This document shows, piece by piece, positions 10,946 to 19,360 of a stretch of 64,000 nucleotides of DNA (positions are counted from its first letter, which is position 1; every line of letters starts with the position of its first letter). This DNA comes from Subtercola lobariae. Its GTDB lineage: Bacteria > Actinomycetota > Actinomycetes > Actinomycetales > Microbacteriaceae. The notes below the pieces were generated by a model that worked only from the letters and a program-made list of their open reading frames with translations, was not told where the DNA came from and made no database searches. Position numbers and translations under genes: made by a program. Location of the stretch: positions 372,001-436,000 of the forward strand of contig NZ_BMGP01000001.1 in assembly GCF_014640255.1 (NCBI RefSeq), given 5' to 3'.

Positions 10946-11355
10946 TTTGCGCGAGAAGAAAGGTCTCGCACTGGCAGCGTCGGAGTGCCGGGATTCAGGG
11001 TGATGTCGAGGTAGTTCGGTGAATTCGGGTCGGCGTCTACGGCAGCCTCGCAGGAGACGACGCGCTGAATGAGCCAAAGCCAGCGCACTTTTCTGCTCAT
11101 CTTCTTCGCTATTTTGGGGTCGAGCGTAGCGACTCGCGCCCGAGTAGAGGTGTAGAGCACCATAACGGTGAGAACACGCGTACCGTCAACTCTTTCGGGA
11201 AGAATGCGTGCACGCATTCCACCGCCGAATGCCGCCTGGCCTCGGGCCATGTCTTCGAGCGCGTCGAGATTCTGTTGAGGCCGAATGACATACGGACCGA
11301 GGTCTTCGAGTTCTACAAGTGAGACAGATCGACGGTGCCGTCGTCTTTTGGGCAT
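10942..11355 (-). CDS. conserved hypothetical protein, basic N-terminus
   Basis: The 137-residue protein begins MPKRRRHRRSVSLVELEDLG; ATG 11355 is chosen because GGAGG sits seven bases upstream, although the frame opens 13 codons earlier. A central stretch, RVLTVMVLYTSTRARVATLDP, resembles a beta hairpin followed by a helix. There is no signal peptide or membrane segment and no recognised domain. It is convergent with the 40-residue zinc-ribbon-like gene, with overlapping stop codons. Confidence 0.55.
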   Translation of the reverse strand: MPKRRRHRRSVSLVELEDLGPYVIRPQQNLDALEDMARGQAAFGGGMRARILPERVDGTRVLTVMVLYTSTRARVATLDPKIAKKMSRKVRWLWLIQRVVSCEAAVDADPNSPNYLDITLNPGTPTLPVRDLSSRAN

Positions 11356-11590
11356 GGTTTTGCCTCCAACATTCTCGGGATGAGTGTCTTTCACAGGAGG
11401 AACTGCGCGAATCCGCGATGGCTAACGCTGCGATCGCTGCCACCATTTTGAGAGTATTGCCTGAATATAACGGGGAGATTTCGCCTGTATGAACCACGCA
11501 ATCTCTGACAGCGAATATCCAGGAAACGACCGGGATTTCATGTAAGTGTGTGGCGATTCACACGCTGCGTATGTGTACGACCAGCTTCGA
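11356..11590. other. intergenic region without a supported gene
   Basis: Between two minus-strand genes. The longer frame crossing it (to 11497 on the minus strand) overlaps the neighbouring gene in another frame and has no recognisable domain. It probably holds the promoter of the basic hypothetical protein. Confidence 0.4.
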
Positions 11591-13279
11591 TCATGGCAGT
11601 TTGGAGCCGTTTCGAATTAGCAGCCATAGGATGCCGAGCCCGAGAGCGAGGGCCAATAGAACCAGCAGGCCGATTGGCGCGCTGAGAGGTATGCCAAATT
11701 GCGCATTCGGCGGATTTGATGTGCTCGCGTTGTCATGACCCGGCGGGCTTAGGGTCTGGGTTCCTAACGAATAAACGATGATGGGCTGCGCGGGTGGTAT
11801 TCCGGGAAATGGTTGATCTTGATTGAAGTACTGTGATTGCCATTTCAGAATGTAACTGGTGTCGCCGGATGCGTCATAGGCGAGGCGTATCCGTGTATAC
11901 GGAGTTGTGGCACTCAATCGGGTGATCTCAGCTGGAATGCCACTTGCTGGGATTGGAACCTGTGCCAAAGCGCGATAAGAGCGATCGAGCACGATCGCAC
12001 CGCTCGCGTTGGGTATCGAACCAGAACATCTGAACGTGACTTGCAAGTTGCCATCGGGAAGAACGCTCGTTGCACTCACCCCGATCTGAGCATCGAGTGT
12101 GCCGAATCCGGAAAATCTCCACTCACCAGTCCAGTGGGTTATTTGAGTCGAGAGCCATCGGTCAGACGAATCGAGGTGCGCTACATAGAGCTGGTTGGAT
12201 CCCGAGGAGTCGAACTTCGAGTACGAGATCGTGGGTAGTCCAGCGGCATCGACTCCTACCTTCTCCTGGTTGTTGAACACGCCACTATTTTCGGGAAAGT
12301 CATCGACAACGACGCCTGGAGTTTCGAAGGTGACCGGCAGGCTAACTGCGTCGCCGGCGGCGGTCTGCCAGTGCACAAGGTCACGGCTTCGCATGAATGA
12401 CAACCTGCTGTTGGTCACGATATCGCCGGTTCGCCGCCAAACCCACGTCATATTGAAAAAGCCGTTGGCGTCAGGAACTGAACTGATAGTGGAGTAGGCG
12501 CTTCGGCTGGGTGAGTCAGACGCTCCACTGAACAAGGCGGTGCCGAGCAGCGGCGACCAAGACTTAGATTCTGTGTTGTACGAATCTAGGTAGGTGTCGC
12601 CGTCGCCACTTCCGCCCTGCCGATAACTGAAGATCAGCCCATTCTTCGCCGTGCGAACAAAGGCGGGGTAAGAAACATGCGATTCGATTGCTTGATCGAC
12701 TAGTACCGGAACGTTGACCAGGGTAGTCACGTCTCCGGGCGTCGTAGTTATCCAGTAGGCCATCGCCGAATCGTGCATATTGCCCGACACGTGCAGTTGG
12801 CCATCACTGTCGACCGCGAGGGCAATGTAGTCGTGTGAATCCCAGCCCGTCACAGCAAGCGAACCGGGAATAGCGTACGTCTGCCAAGAAGTTTGACTGA
12901 TATTGCGGTGTGCAATCGTCATTCTGCGGTCGGCGTCGTAGTAGCCCACGTACTGATTCTCGTTATCGGTGACGAGCGCTTGTTGAACGTAGTCGCCTGA
13001 CCAGGTCGTGCCCACTTGACTCCGCTCGACCACGTGCTGGGCGGGAGCGCTTGGAAGCGAATACGACGCATTCGTTGAGGCAGGTGAGCAATTCAGGGTC
13101 GGTGAATCGGGCTGAGCTGCTCCGGCGCTGGCACCCGCCAGGGTCGCAGGAATCAAGGCAACGACAACGATAACGAACGCGATGAGTGGCCTTAGTCGTG
13201 ACCGTCGACTAACCCAGATGTCGTACTCCTTTCGTGGGAGACATTGCAAACAATCGTAAGCGTCGCAAGCTGAAACCAT
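11591..13279 (-). CDS. secreted, C-terminally membrane-anchored BNR_4-type protein
   Basis: The 562-residue protein has a long basic n-region and a signal helix (PLIAFVIVVVALIPATLAG, AXA-type site near ASAGAA). A beta-propeller-like domain follows with signatures of the BNR_4 group (DSDGQLHVSGNMHDSAM, ESHVSYPAFVR, then YRQGGSGDGDTYLDSY), as in polysaccharide lyases of the ulvan type and relatives. A C-terminal helix (PIGLLVLLALALGLGILWLL) with a short basic tail should anchor it outside the cell. ATG 13279 has GGAGG ten bases upstream. A second AGGAG at the KEYDIW segment lies six bases before an ATC codon, so a shorter start is conceivable. It may cut or bind a surface polysaccharide; this is inferred. 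Confidence 0.6.
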   Translation of the reverse strand: MVSACDAYDCLQCLPRKEYDIWVSRRSRLRPLIAFVIVVVALIPATLAGASAGAAQPDSPTLNCSPASTNASYSLPSAPAQHVVERSQVGTTWSGDYVQQALVTDNENQYVGYYDADRRMTIAHRNISQTSWQTYAIPGSLAVTGWDSHDYIALAVDSDGQLHVSGNMHDSAMAYWITTTPGDVTTLVNVPVLVDQAIESHVSYPAFVRTAKNGLIFSYRQGGSGDGDTYLDSYNTESKSWSPLLGTALFSGASDSPSRSAYSTISSVPDANGFFNMTWVWRRTGDIVTNSRLSFMRSRDLVHWQTAAGDAVSLPVTFETPGVVVDDFPENSGVFNNQEKVGVDAAGLPTISYSKFDSSGSNQLYVAHLDSSDRWLSTQITHWTGEWRFSGFGTLDAQIGVSATSVLPDGNLQVTFRCSGSIPNASGAIVLDRSYRALAQVPIPASGIPAEITRLSATTPYTRIRLAYDASGDTSYILKWQSQYFNQDQPFPGIPPAQPIIVYSLGTQTLSPPGHDNASTSNPPNAQFGIPLSAPIGLLVLLALALGLGILWLLIRNGSKLP

Positions 13280-13394
13280 CTGAAGATAGCCTCCAAGTAA
13301 CCGCGGGTTTAAGACGCGATGCGCCGACGCTGACTGCTCTCTTCTCGATGTGCGAGGATTAGTCGATGCTGTAGGGCGACTCGGGGGAGCCATT

Positions 13395-13484
13395 GTGAAC
13401 TCTGCTCATATTCTCACTGTATTTGCTAGCTTCGGACTGGCCGTCGCGCTAGCCGTCAGCCCGGCTTCAGGGGCGCAGGCATAA
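13395..13484 (+). CDS. 29-residue signal-peptide mini-ORF, in frame with the Ig-repeat gene
   Basis: GTG 13395 with a GGGGGAG site five bases upstream opens a frame that reads as a perfect Sec signal peptide: short n-region (MNSAHI), hydrophobic core (LTVFASFGLAVALAV) and AXA site (SGAQA). It then hits TAA at 13482-13484. The next codon, in the same frame, is the ATG of the Ig-repeat gene. The simplest reading is one gene with a nonsense codon exactly at the signal-peptide cleavage site. Stop readthrough, coupled reinitiation or a sequencing error are the alternatives. Confidence 0.6.
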   Translation: MNSAHILTVFASFGLAVALAVSPASGAQA

Positions 13485-15173
13485 ATGACTATCGAGACAG
13501 ATACCGTTACGAATGCGGGCGTGTTTTCACCCATGGCCGTTCCGACCATCGAGGGCCAATCTTATGTAGGTATTACCCTGAACGCCCATCCTGGTGTCTG
13601 GGGGCCGCAAACCGTCGGGTTGGCTTACCAGTGGTTGCGTTCTGGGCAACCGGTGGCGAACGCCATCAATCGCACCTACAGGCTTACCGAATTTGACCTT
13701 GGCGCGCGGATCTCCGTGACCGTAACCGGCATCAAAGAGGGCTACACATCGGTCGCCATGTTCTCGGCCCCGACTCAAGCCGTGACAGTCGGAGCGTTGA
13801 CGGTCGCCACGCCATTGACCGTCACCGGGGGTACGAAATTGGGAGGTACTCTCACCATGCATCTGCCGTCGTGGTCGCCTCAAGCCGATATGGTGCAATA
13901 TGCCTGGAGACGAGACGGCATGACTCTGCTCACCTATGGAGCAACCTCTTACACGATCACCGCCGGTGATCTTGGTCATTCGAACACTGCTTTGGCCAGC
14001 GCAACCAAAATCGGCTATGCCATGAACTCGCAACGGGTCGATACGGCAATTGCGTCACTTGCCACCTTCGATCCGGCACCAACACCGACTATTCTCGGCA
14101 CTCCACTTCTGGGTGGCACTCTGACTGCAGTATCCGGTCATTGGGGCCCCGGCACCACTCTCACTTTTCAGTGGGCGGCAAATGGCGATCTCATTGCCGG
14201 TGCCACCTCTGGCACATATCAGCCACTCGCAGCTGACGCAGGAAAGCGGCTCACGTTGAGAGTGACGGCGTCGCAGACCGGCTTTGCGACCGCAAGCAGA
14301 ACCAGCGAGCCAACCGCAGCGGTGACGCTTCCAGTAATCTCGCCAGCCCCGTTGCCAACAATATCCGGGCCAACAGTATTGGGAAATCTGATTGCATACA
14401 CCGAGTTAATGGCCTCGACAGGCACGTGGGGTGCGGCGGATGAGCCAGCAGTGACCTTCACGTACCGTTGGTATGTCGGTGGCGTTCTCAGTAGCTCTAT
14501 TTCGCGCCTTAGCGTCTTCAACGACTCGGCGGGCAAGACTGTGTACGTTGTCGTGACAGGTAGCCAACCTGGCCATGCACCGGTTTCGCGCACTAGTGCC
14601 GTTGTGGGGCCGATCCTACTGATGCCCGGAACGCTGGTGCACGGATTGATCGTCAATGAAGCGGTGAATGGCACCGTGGTTCAGGGCGAAACTCTGACCC
14701 TGAATCCGGCTCGCTGGAGTTCAGGTATCTCGGGTGGAGTTTACAGTTGGAGGTTTCAGCGTGGTGGTTCGAGCTGCGCCGATACCTACACGCCAACCGC
14801 TCTGGATGTCGGAAAGACAATCACCGTGACCCAGCGAACAAACTTGCCAACGGGTGGAAATGTCTTCACCGTCACGTTAACGGTTCTACCCCGAACACTT
14901 ACCCAGACGAAACTGATGACCGTGAGTGGAACCAACGAAAACGGACAAACTTTGGCGGTCTCGCCACCCGAATTCAATGTAACGCCCGATGTCGTCTACT
15001 ACTCTTGGCGCCCCGACGATCCTCTCGGTCGCGGCAGACAGTTCGGGGCGCAGCTGACCTACAGCATTCCGACTGTTATCGGTGGCGGCCGAATTCTGCT
15101 TACAATGCGGGCAGAGAAGGCGGGGTATCCCGACCTCGTACAGACGATCTGGGTGCCGGCCGCCTCGCAGTAG
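13485..15173 (+). CDS. tandem Ig-like repeat surface protein (signal peptide separated by a stop codon)
   Basis: 562 residues made of about six degenerate repeats of 80-95 residues (roughly 19-100, 106-192, 200-280, 290-376, 386-466, 476-560). Each follows the pattern of G..L....G.W, Y.W..(D/N)G, Y.....D.G..I.V.VT, G(Y/H/F), common in actinobacterial cell-surface proteins. No catalytic domain, sortase motif or C-terminal membrane helix is visible. As annotated from ATG 13485 the protein lacks an export signal, but an in-frame signal peptide lies immediately upstream of a TAA. It is divergent from the BNR_4 protein gene and may work with it on the surface. Confidence 0.65.
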   Translation: MTIETDTVTNAGVFSPMAVPTIEGQSYVGITLNAHPGVWGPQTVGLAYQWLRSGQPVANAINRTYRLTEFDLGARISVTVTGIKEGYTSVAMFSAPTQAVTVGALTVATPLTVTGGTKLGGTLTMHLPSWSPQADMVQYAWRRDGMTLLTYGATSYTITAGDLGHSNTALASATKIGYAMNSQRVDTAIASLATFDPAPTPTILGTPLLGGTLTAVSGHWGPGTTLTFQWAANGDLIAGATSGTYQPLAADAGKRLTLRVTASQTGFATASRTSEPTAAVTLPVISPAPLPTISGPTVLGNLIAYTELMASTGTWGAADEPAVTFTYRWYVGGVLSSSISRLSVFNDSAGKTVYVVVTGSQPGHAPVSRTSAVVGPILLMPGTLVHGLIVNEAVNGTVVQGETLTLNPARWSSGISGGVYSWRFQRGGSSCADTYTPTALDVGKTITVTQRTNLPTGGNVFTVTLTVLPRTLTQTKLMTVSGTNENGQTLAVSPPEFNVTPDVVYYSWRPDDPLGRGRQFGAQLTYSIPTVIGGGRILLTMRAEKAGYPDLVQTIWVPAASQ

Positions 15174-15199
15174 GTAAGGCGCCACTCGAGCGGGCTTAT

Positions 15200-15709
15200 T
15201 CAGCCTGCTGCGGGAGCCGCTTGAGTATGCGACGAGTCGTGTTTCGACGGGTATGGCTGGCAGAAGCTGAGGAGCTCCATGCCGGCAGTCTTGAACGCAA
15301 GAGTGTCGATCGTCTGGTTTTCACCTGATTGAATAATCGTGAGCATCTGATTGAGAGGCGATTCTTGCTCTGCGATGAGCGTTCCGGCCGCGGGCGATGC
15401 TCGGAGGCGGAATGCGACCAGTTCGTCGGAAGCCGACTTCACTTCATCGTTGCTGATCGACGAGAGATCGGGCCGTTGCTCGAACCGTTTGACAATATCG
15501 ATGGCACGTGCTTCGGGACCCTCGAGAGCGGCTCCGTACAGCGATTCACACGTGTGTGAGTCGCTCGAAACAGCGCCGATTGTTGAAGTTGTCACGCTCG
15601 CAGGTTGTGAACCAGCACCAGCGCAACCGGTGAGCAACAAGACCAGGAATATAGCGAGCGGAACGGATCCTCTGAACTTCACCAGAGCATTCGGAACGGA
15701 CTTCGCCAT
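15200..15709 (-). CDS. putative lipoprotein
   Basis: The 169-residue protein has a basic n-region, a hydrophobic stretch (VPLAIFLVLLLTGC) and a clear lipobox LTGC, so it should be lipid-anchored on the outer face of the membrane. The rest is mostly helical with two further Cys (HTCESL and LSFCQPY) that could form a disulfide. No family recognised. It lies just downstream of a Tat-signal protein gene on the same strand and may be cotranscribed (27 bases apart). Confidence 0.6.
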   Translation of the reverse strand: MAKSVPNALVKFRGSVPLAIFLVLLLTGCAGAGSQPASVTTSTIGAVSSDSHTCESLYGAALEGPEARAIDIVKRFEQRPDLSSISNDEVKSASDELVAFRLRASPAAGTLIAEQESPLNQMLTIIQSGENQTIDTLAFKTAGMELLSFCQPYPSKHDSSHTQAAPAAG

Positions 15710-15736
15710 CGGATTGCCTCATCCAACCGACGCCCG

Positions 15737-16309
15737 TCAGTACACGTGCGAGGAGGCCGCGATTACGGGGGTGATGGAGCCCATGCTGTCGATGGCGTAA
15801 GCCGTGCCGGTTTGGGTGGTGCCGGCGGGGGCGCCTGAGGAGACGGTGTCGGGGATGGTGGTGAAGATGGCGCGCAGGTTGCCGGTGGAGTCGCTTTGGA
15901 AGAGGGTTTTGGCGAAGGTGAAGGTGATGATCCAGTTGATGCCGCTCGAAGTGGCCGCGGCGCCTGACCAGTTGGCGCCCAGGGTGATTGTGTAGGCGCC
16001 GGTGTAGTCGGCCTTCGGCAGGGTGACCTGCATGGTGACCGAGGTCAGAGAGATCGTGTTGCGGTAGTCGACATAAATGAACTGAATGCCTGCGTCGAGC
16101 TCTTTGCCCGAGTTTGAGAAGCCGAAGTTGTTGAAGCTGATGCGCATGGCGCTGGTGGTGGGCGGCGGGGCGGCAACGCTTGCTGACGCTGCGGGCGCGG
16201 CGACGGCGATGGCGATGACTGGAACCGACCAGGCCGCACCGCTGATGAGGGTGCGACGGCTCAGGCCGGTTTTGGGCACGACAGAGAGATCTTCGAGGGG
16301 CGAGTTCAC
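15737..16309 (-). CDS. Tat-signal exported protein, paralogue A
   Basis: The 190-residue protein carries a twin-arginine signal (SRRTLISGAAWSVPVIAIAV, then AAPAASAS) and a mature domain of about 145 residues. The mature domain is rich in beta-strand patterns (MRISFNNFGFSNSG, TMQVTLPKADYTG, WIITFTFAKTLF) with no Cys. It resembles a small Ig-like or pilin-like surface domain; no named family is recognised. The signal region is nearly identical to that of the protein at 19361-19960, and both genes have 15 bp repeat arrays upstream. Start is GTG 16309. Confidence 0.65.
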   Translation of the reverse strand: MNSPLEDLSVVPKTGLSRRTLISGAAWSVPVIAIAVAAPAASASVAAPPPTTSAMRISFNNFGFSNSGKELDAGIQFIYVDYRNTISLTSVTMQVTLPKADYTGAYTITLGANWSGAAATSSGINWIITFTFAKTLFQSDSTGNLRAIFTTIPDTVSSGAPAGTTQTGTAYAIDSMGSITPVIAASSHVY

Positions 16310-16403
16310 GGGAGTGTATCGATTCGTCGAGAGCGAGCCGAACCCGCGCGAAGGGGCGGGCCGGTGAAACGCGAACCGCGCTGTGGCGCCTGATTATGCG
16401 TTC

Positions 16404-16416
16404 GTATACGACGCTA
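16404..16416 (-). promoter_or_regulatory. conserved block upstream of Tat paralogue A
   Basis: The plus strand reads GTATACGACGCTA here and GTATTACGACGCTA at 20001-20014, upstream of Tat paralogue B. In both places exactly 34 bases separate the block from the first 15 bp repeat. On the minus strand (the gene strand) it contains a TATAC/TAATAC element that could be a -10 box. Confidence 0.5.
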
Positions 16417-16450
16417 TGGGCTGGCGACTGTGCCGCACAGATCCCAAAAC

Positions 16451-16525
16451 CGGTGCCGCTAGAGTAGGTGCCGCTCGCTCGGGTGCGACCTTGCTGGGTG
16501 CCGCCCGACGGAGTGCCGCCGCGAC
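16451..16525. repeat. 15 bp tandem repeat array A (5 units)
   Basis: Five imperfect 15 bp units of the type GGGTGCCGCTCGCTC are seen at 16451, 16466, 16481, 16496 and 16511. The first seven bases are the most constant; units 3 and its counterparts in array B carry GTGCGACC instead of GTGCCGC. The same family of repeats forms array B at 20049-20168. Confidence 0.7.
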
Positions 16526-16564
16526 GAGGGGCACCCCGTCAGGGGCCGAATCGTGAATGCGCGG

Positions 16565-17262
16565 TCAGCTGACGCGCGACGACCGAAAGTCAGAACTGTG
16601 GATGCTGGAGCCGACGTAACGCGAGTTGGCTGCCTGCGCGCGAAGCTGGCTGGGGGTGCAGTTGTGCACGGCGGCGATGGCGCGGCGGAGTTCTGCCGGG
16701 CCGCCGAAGCCGGCGTGGTGAGCTACCTGCCCGAGGTCGAGGTGGCGGTAGGCCGGGTCGGTGAGAAGGCCCGCGGCGGTTTCGACGCGTTGGCGGCGAA
16801 TCTCGTCGGTGACCGAGGAGTTGTGCGCGGCGAAGGAGCGCTGCAGTTGGCGCAGGGAGATGTTCATGGTGCTGGCCACAGTGCTCGGGGTGAGGTCGGG
16901 GTCTGATTTGTAGGCGGCGATGTAGGCCATGGCTCGGGCGTGCAGGCTCTGCTCGGCGCTCGAAGAGATTTTGCGCATGCCCTGGGTTTCGAGCAGCAGC
17001 GAGAGGGTCATTTCGAAGAGCAGCTTCTCGACGAGGTAAGAGGGCAGGCGCTCGCGCGGGGCGTTCTCGGCGGTGACGGCGCGCACGAATTCACGCACGG
17101 GGTCGCGTAATGACAGATTCTGGCTCGCGACGATGGGCAGTTCGTAATTGCTGTCTGCGCTCTCGTCGAGAATGCGCGCGGGCACCAGAACGGAGACCAC
17201 GGTGCACGGGTTGGCGACGTAGAACAAGTAATTAGTTATTGTGGCGAAGGCGCTCGCGGGGG
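16565..17262 (-). pseudogene. AraC-family regulator, N-terminally truncated
   Basis: The frame keeps the end of the sensor domain (VVSVLVPARILDESADSNYELP, typical of the AraC_binding_2 group) and a complete AraC helix-turn-helix (MNISLRQLQRSF, FGGPAELRRAI, CTPSQLRAQ). About 100 residues of the N-terminal cupin are missing: the frame upstream of 17262 runs into the end of the glycosyltransferase gene. No convincing start codon with a ribosome site is present (candidates are TTG or GTG codons between 17190 and 17230). It is probably a remnant, or makes a DNA-binding fragment only. Confidence 0.6.
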
Positions 17263-19206
17263 TCAGTCGACGAGGCGATAGACGCGGTAGGGGCCGTCGG
17301 AGTAGACCAGCGAGTAGCTCGACAGGCGCGCCGGGTCTTCGGCCATCGAGGCGGCCACCACGTCTGCGGGCTCGCCTTCGTGCAAGAAAATCCACCGCGC
17401 GTGCGAGGCGGGCGACTTGCGCGCGTCGATGAAGTCGGCGCCGGCTGAGTAGTCGACGAGGTCGACCAGGGGCAGTTTCAAGTCGAGAACGAAGGGGTTG
17501 TTGCTCTCGTCGATGAGAATCTTGCCGCCGTCATAGTTGGCTCCGAGCCAGGTGAGGGTGCCGCGCATGTCGGAGAAGCTCGACTGCTGGTCGTGTACTT
17601 CGGCGATGACGGCGACCCGGGTGAAAGGCTCGGCAAGCATGAAGCAGGTTTGCAACGCGAGTGACAGGGCTAGCGCCAGGGCGATGGGGCGGCCGCGGTG
17701 GCGCAGGGCGGGCATCCACTCTGTCGCCGTATGACACAGGTACGCAATGAGCAGGGCCAGAAAGGGGGCGCTCGACAGGGCGTAACGGGTGTTCCACCAG
17801 CCGGGAGGCAGGGTGTGGTCGCTGTAGATGACGGTCTGACCGGTGGCGAGGCTGACGAGCGAGAACACCATGGCCACCGCCGTCAGCCAGATGAGCAGGG
17901 CACGGTTGCTGAGGCCTTCACGGGCGGCGAGGATGACCGCGCCCACACCCGCGAGTGCCAGAGTGATGGCGCCGAACGATTGCACCAGCACCCAGAAGTA
18001 CACCCACGAGCTCATGCCGAGGTTGCCTTTGGTGGTGACGAGCCCGCCCGTGGTGATGGTGGCCTGCAGAGCGGCGGCCGAGAACTGGCCGTTGATGAAC
18101 TCGAGCGGGTTGCCGTAAAGCGCCCAGTTGTACGAGAGCCACCAGGCGATAGCAGCAATGGGGAGCGCGGCGAAGGCGCTCGTCATGATGACAACACGCT
18201 TGAAGCCCTGGCGTTTGCGAAGTTGAACGATGGCGACGAAAAGGGTGCCACCGGCGATCAGCGCCCAGCCTTCGTAGCGCGACATGGTGGCCACGGCGAG
18301 GGGTATGCCGGCGAACACCGCGAGTTCGCCGGCCGAGAGCGAGCGGGGGCTGGTCATCCACCTCGCGAGGCCGGCGAAACAGCAGAGCATGCCCGCAATG
18401 AGCACGGGCTCGGTGAGGGCTGTCGTGAAGACGTAGAGGATGCCCGGGCTCGACACGAAGACCAGAACGCCGATGAGGCGGGCGTTACGCCCGAAACCCA
18501 GGCGCGCACCGATGCGGTAGAGGGCTGCGCCGGATGCGCCGAGGCAGAGGGTGCTGAGAATGGCGGCGGCGATGCCGGTGTTCCAGAGCCAGAAGTTCTG
18601 CACGAACGGCAGAAGGAGCAGGTGCGGGGCGGGCAGCCAGACGGTGCCGAGCTGCTGAAAGCCCGGTCCGGTGCTGTCGGTGATTCGGCGGGCGATGGTG
18701 AGGTGCAGCTGTTCGTCTCGGTAGGCGGTGCTGGCGCCGGAGGAGACGGAGATGATGCTGGCGATGGTTCCGATAACGATGACGGCCCAGAAGACGGCGA
18801 CGGTGCCGGGGATGCGGCGGCCACGGGCGAGCTCGGCGGGGGGTGCGTTCATGGCGCGCCAGAGGGCGGGGAGGGTGCGGGGGCGCTGTTGCTGTTGTTG
18901 CTGCTGCTGCAGAGGTTGTGGTTGCGCCAGAGCGACTGCTGGAGCGGCGACTCGGGGATGCGCATCGTCGCCGCTGCCGCCGCTCACGTGCGGGTAGGGA
19001 TGCGCTACGGCATGCGCGGCGTGGCCCGGGTGCTGAGCGTGAGGGCCTGAGGTGTCGGCTTCGGTGCTCATGCGGGGCGTGCCGTGACCGGGCGGATGCG
19101 CGGATGACGGGTGCGCCGCACGGGGGTGCGCGGCGGGCGCGGGTGGGGTGGGCGCAGCTCTGCCATCGCGCGGCTCATCTACTGTGGGCGGCCCATCGGG
19201 CAGCAT
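17263..19206 (-). CDS. GT-C type membrane glycosyltransferase with low-complexity N-terminus
   Basis: The 647-residue protein starts with about 110 Pro/Ala/His-rich residues ending in a run of eight Gln. About ten membrane helices follow, in the layout of polyprenyl-phosphate-sugar-dependent transferases (ArnT/PMT-like). The first outer loop holds an acidic motif (YRDEQLHLTIARRI) expected of the catalytic Asp/Glu. The last 130 residues form an outer domain. ATG 19206 is chosen for the GGGGGAT site just upstream; TTG 19218 is an alternative. It probably adds a sugar to a surface protein or glycan; the neighbouring Tat-exported protein is one possible acceptor (inference). Confidence 0.65.
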   Translation of the reverse strand: MLPDGPPTVDEPRDGRAAPTPPAPAAHPRAAHPSSAHPPGHGTPRMSTEADTSGPHAQHPGHAAHAVAHPYPHVSGGSGDDAHPRVAAPAVALAQPQPLQQQQQQQQRPRTLPALWRAMNAPPAELARGRRIPGTVAVFWAVIVIGTIASIISVSSGASTAYRDEQLHLTIARRITDSTGPGFQQLGTVWLPAPHLLLLPFVQNFWLWNTGIAAAILSTLCLGASGAALYRIGARLGFGRNARLIGVLVFVSSPGILYVFTTALTEPVLIAGMLCCFAGLARWMTSPRSLSAGELAVFAGIPLAVATMSRYEGWALIAGGTLFVAIVQLRKRQGFKRVVIMTSAFAALPIAAIAWWLSYNWALYGNPLEFINGQFSAAALQATITTGGLVTTKGNLGMSSWVYFWVLVQSFGAITLALAGVGAVILAAREGLSNRALLIWLTAVAMVFSLVSLATGQTVIYSDHTLPPGWWNTRYALSSAPFLALLIAYLCHTATEWMPALRHRGRPIALALALSLALQTCFMLAEPFTRVAVIAEVHDQQSSFSDMRGTLTWLGANYDGGKILIDESNNPFVLDLKLPLVDLVDYSAGADFIDARKSPASHARWIFLHEGEPADVVAASMAEDPARLSSYSLVYSDGPYRVYRLVD

Positions 19207-19360
19207 CGGATCCCCCAACCCTCGAAATAACCATAGTCAGGGTGACCCGGGGGGCGCTACGCCCCCAATGGGGTGTCGGAGCAGACGAAGGCGCGCAGGA
19301 GGGGTGGGTGCGAGGGGGTGCTGCCGGGCATCCACTCACCGCAGCGTGCGAGCGCGGGTG

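Noticed and set aside
17698-19050. 450-codon open frame on the plus strand
   Set aside because: It is antisense to the membrane glycosyltransferase; the translation is low-complexity Glu/Gly/Ala-rich and the minus-strand frame has membrane helices and family motifs.
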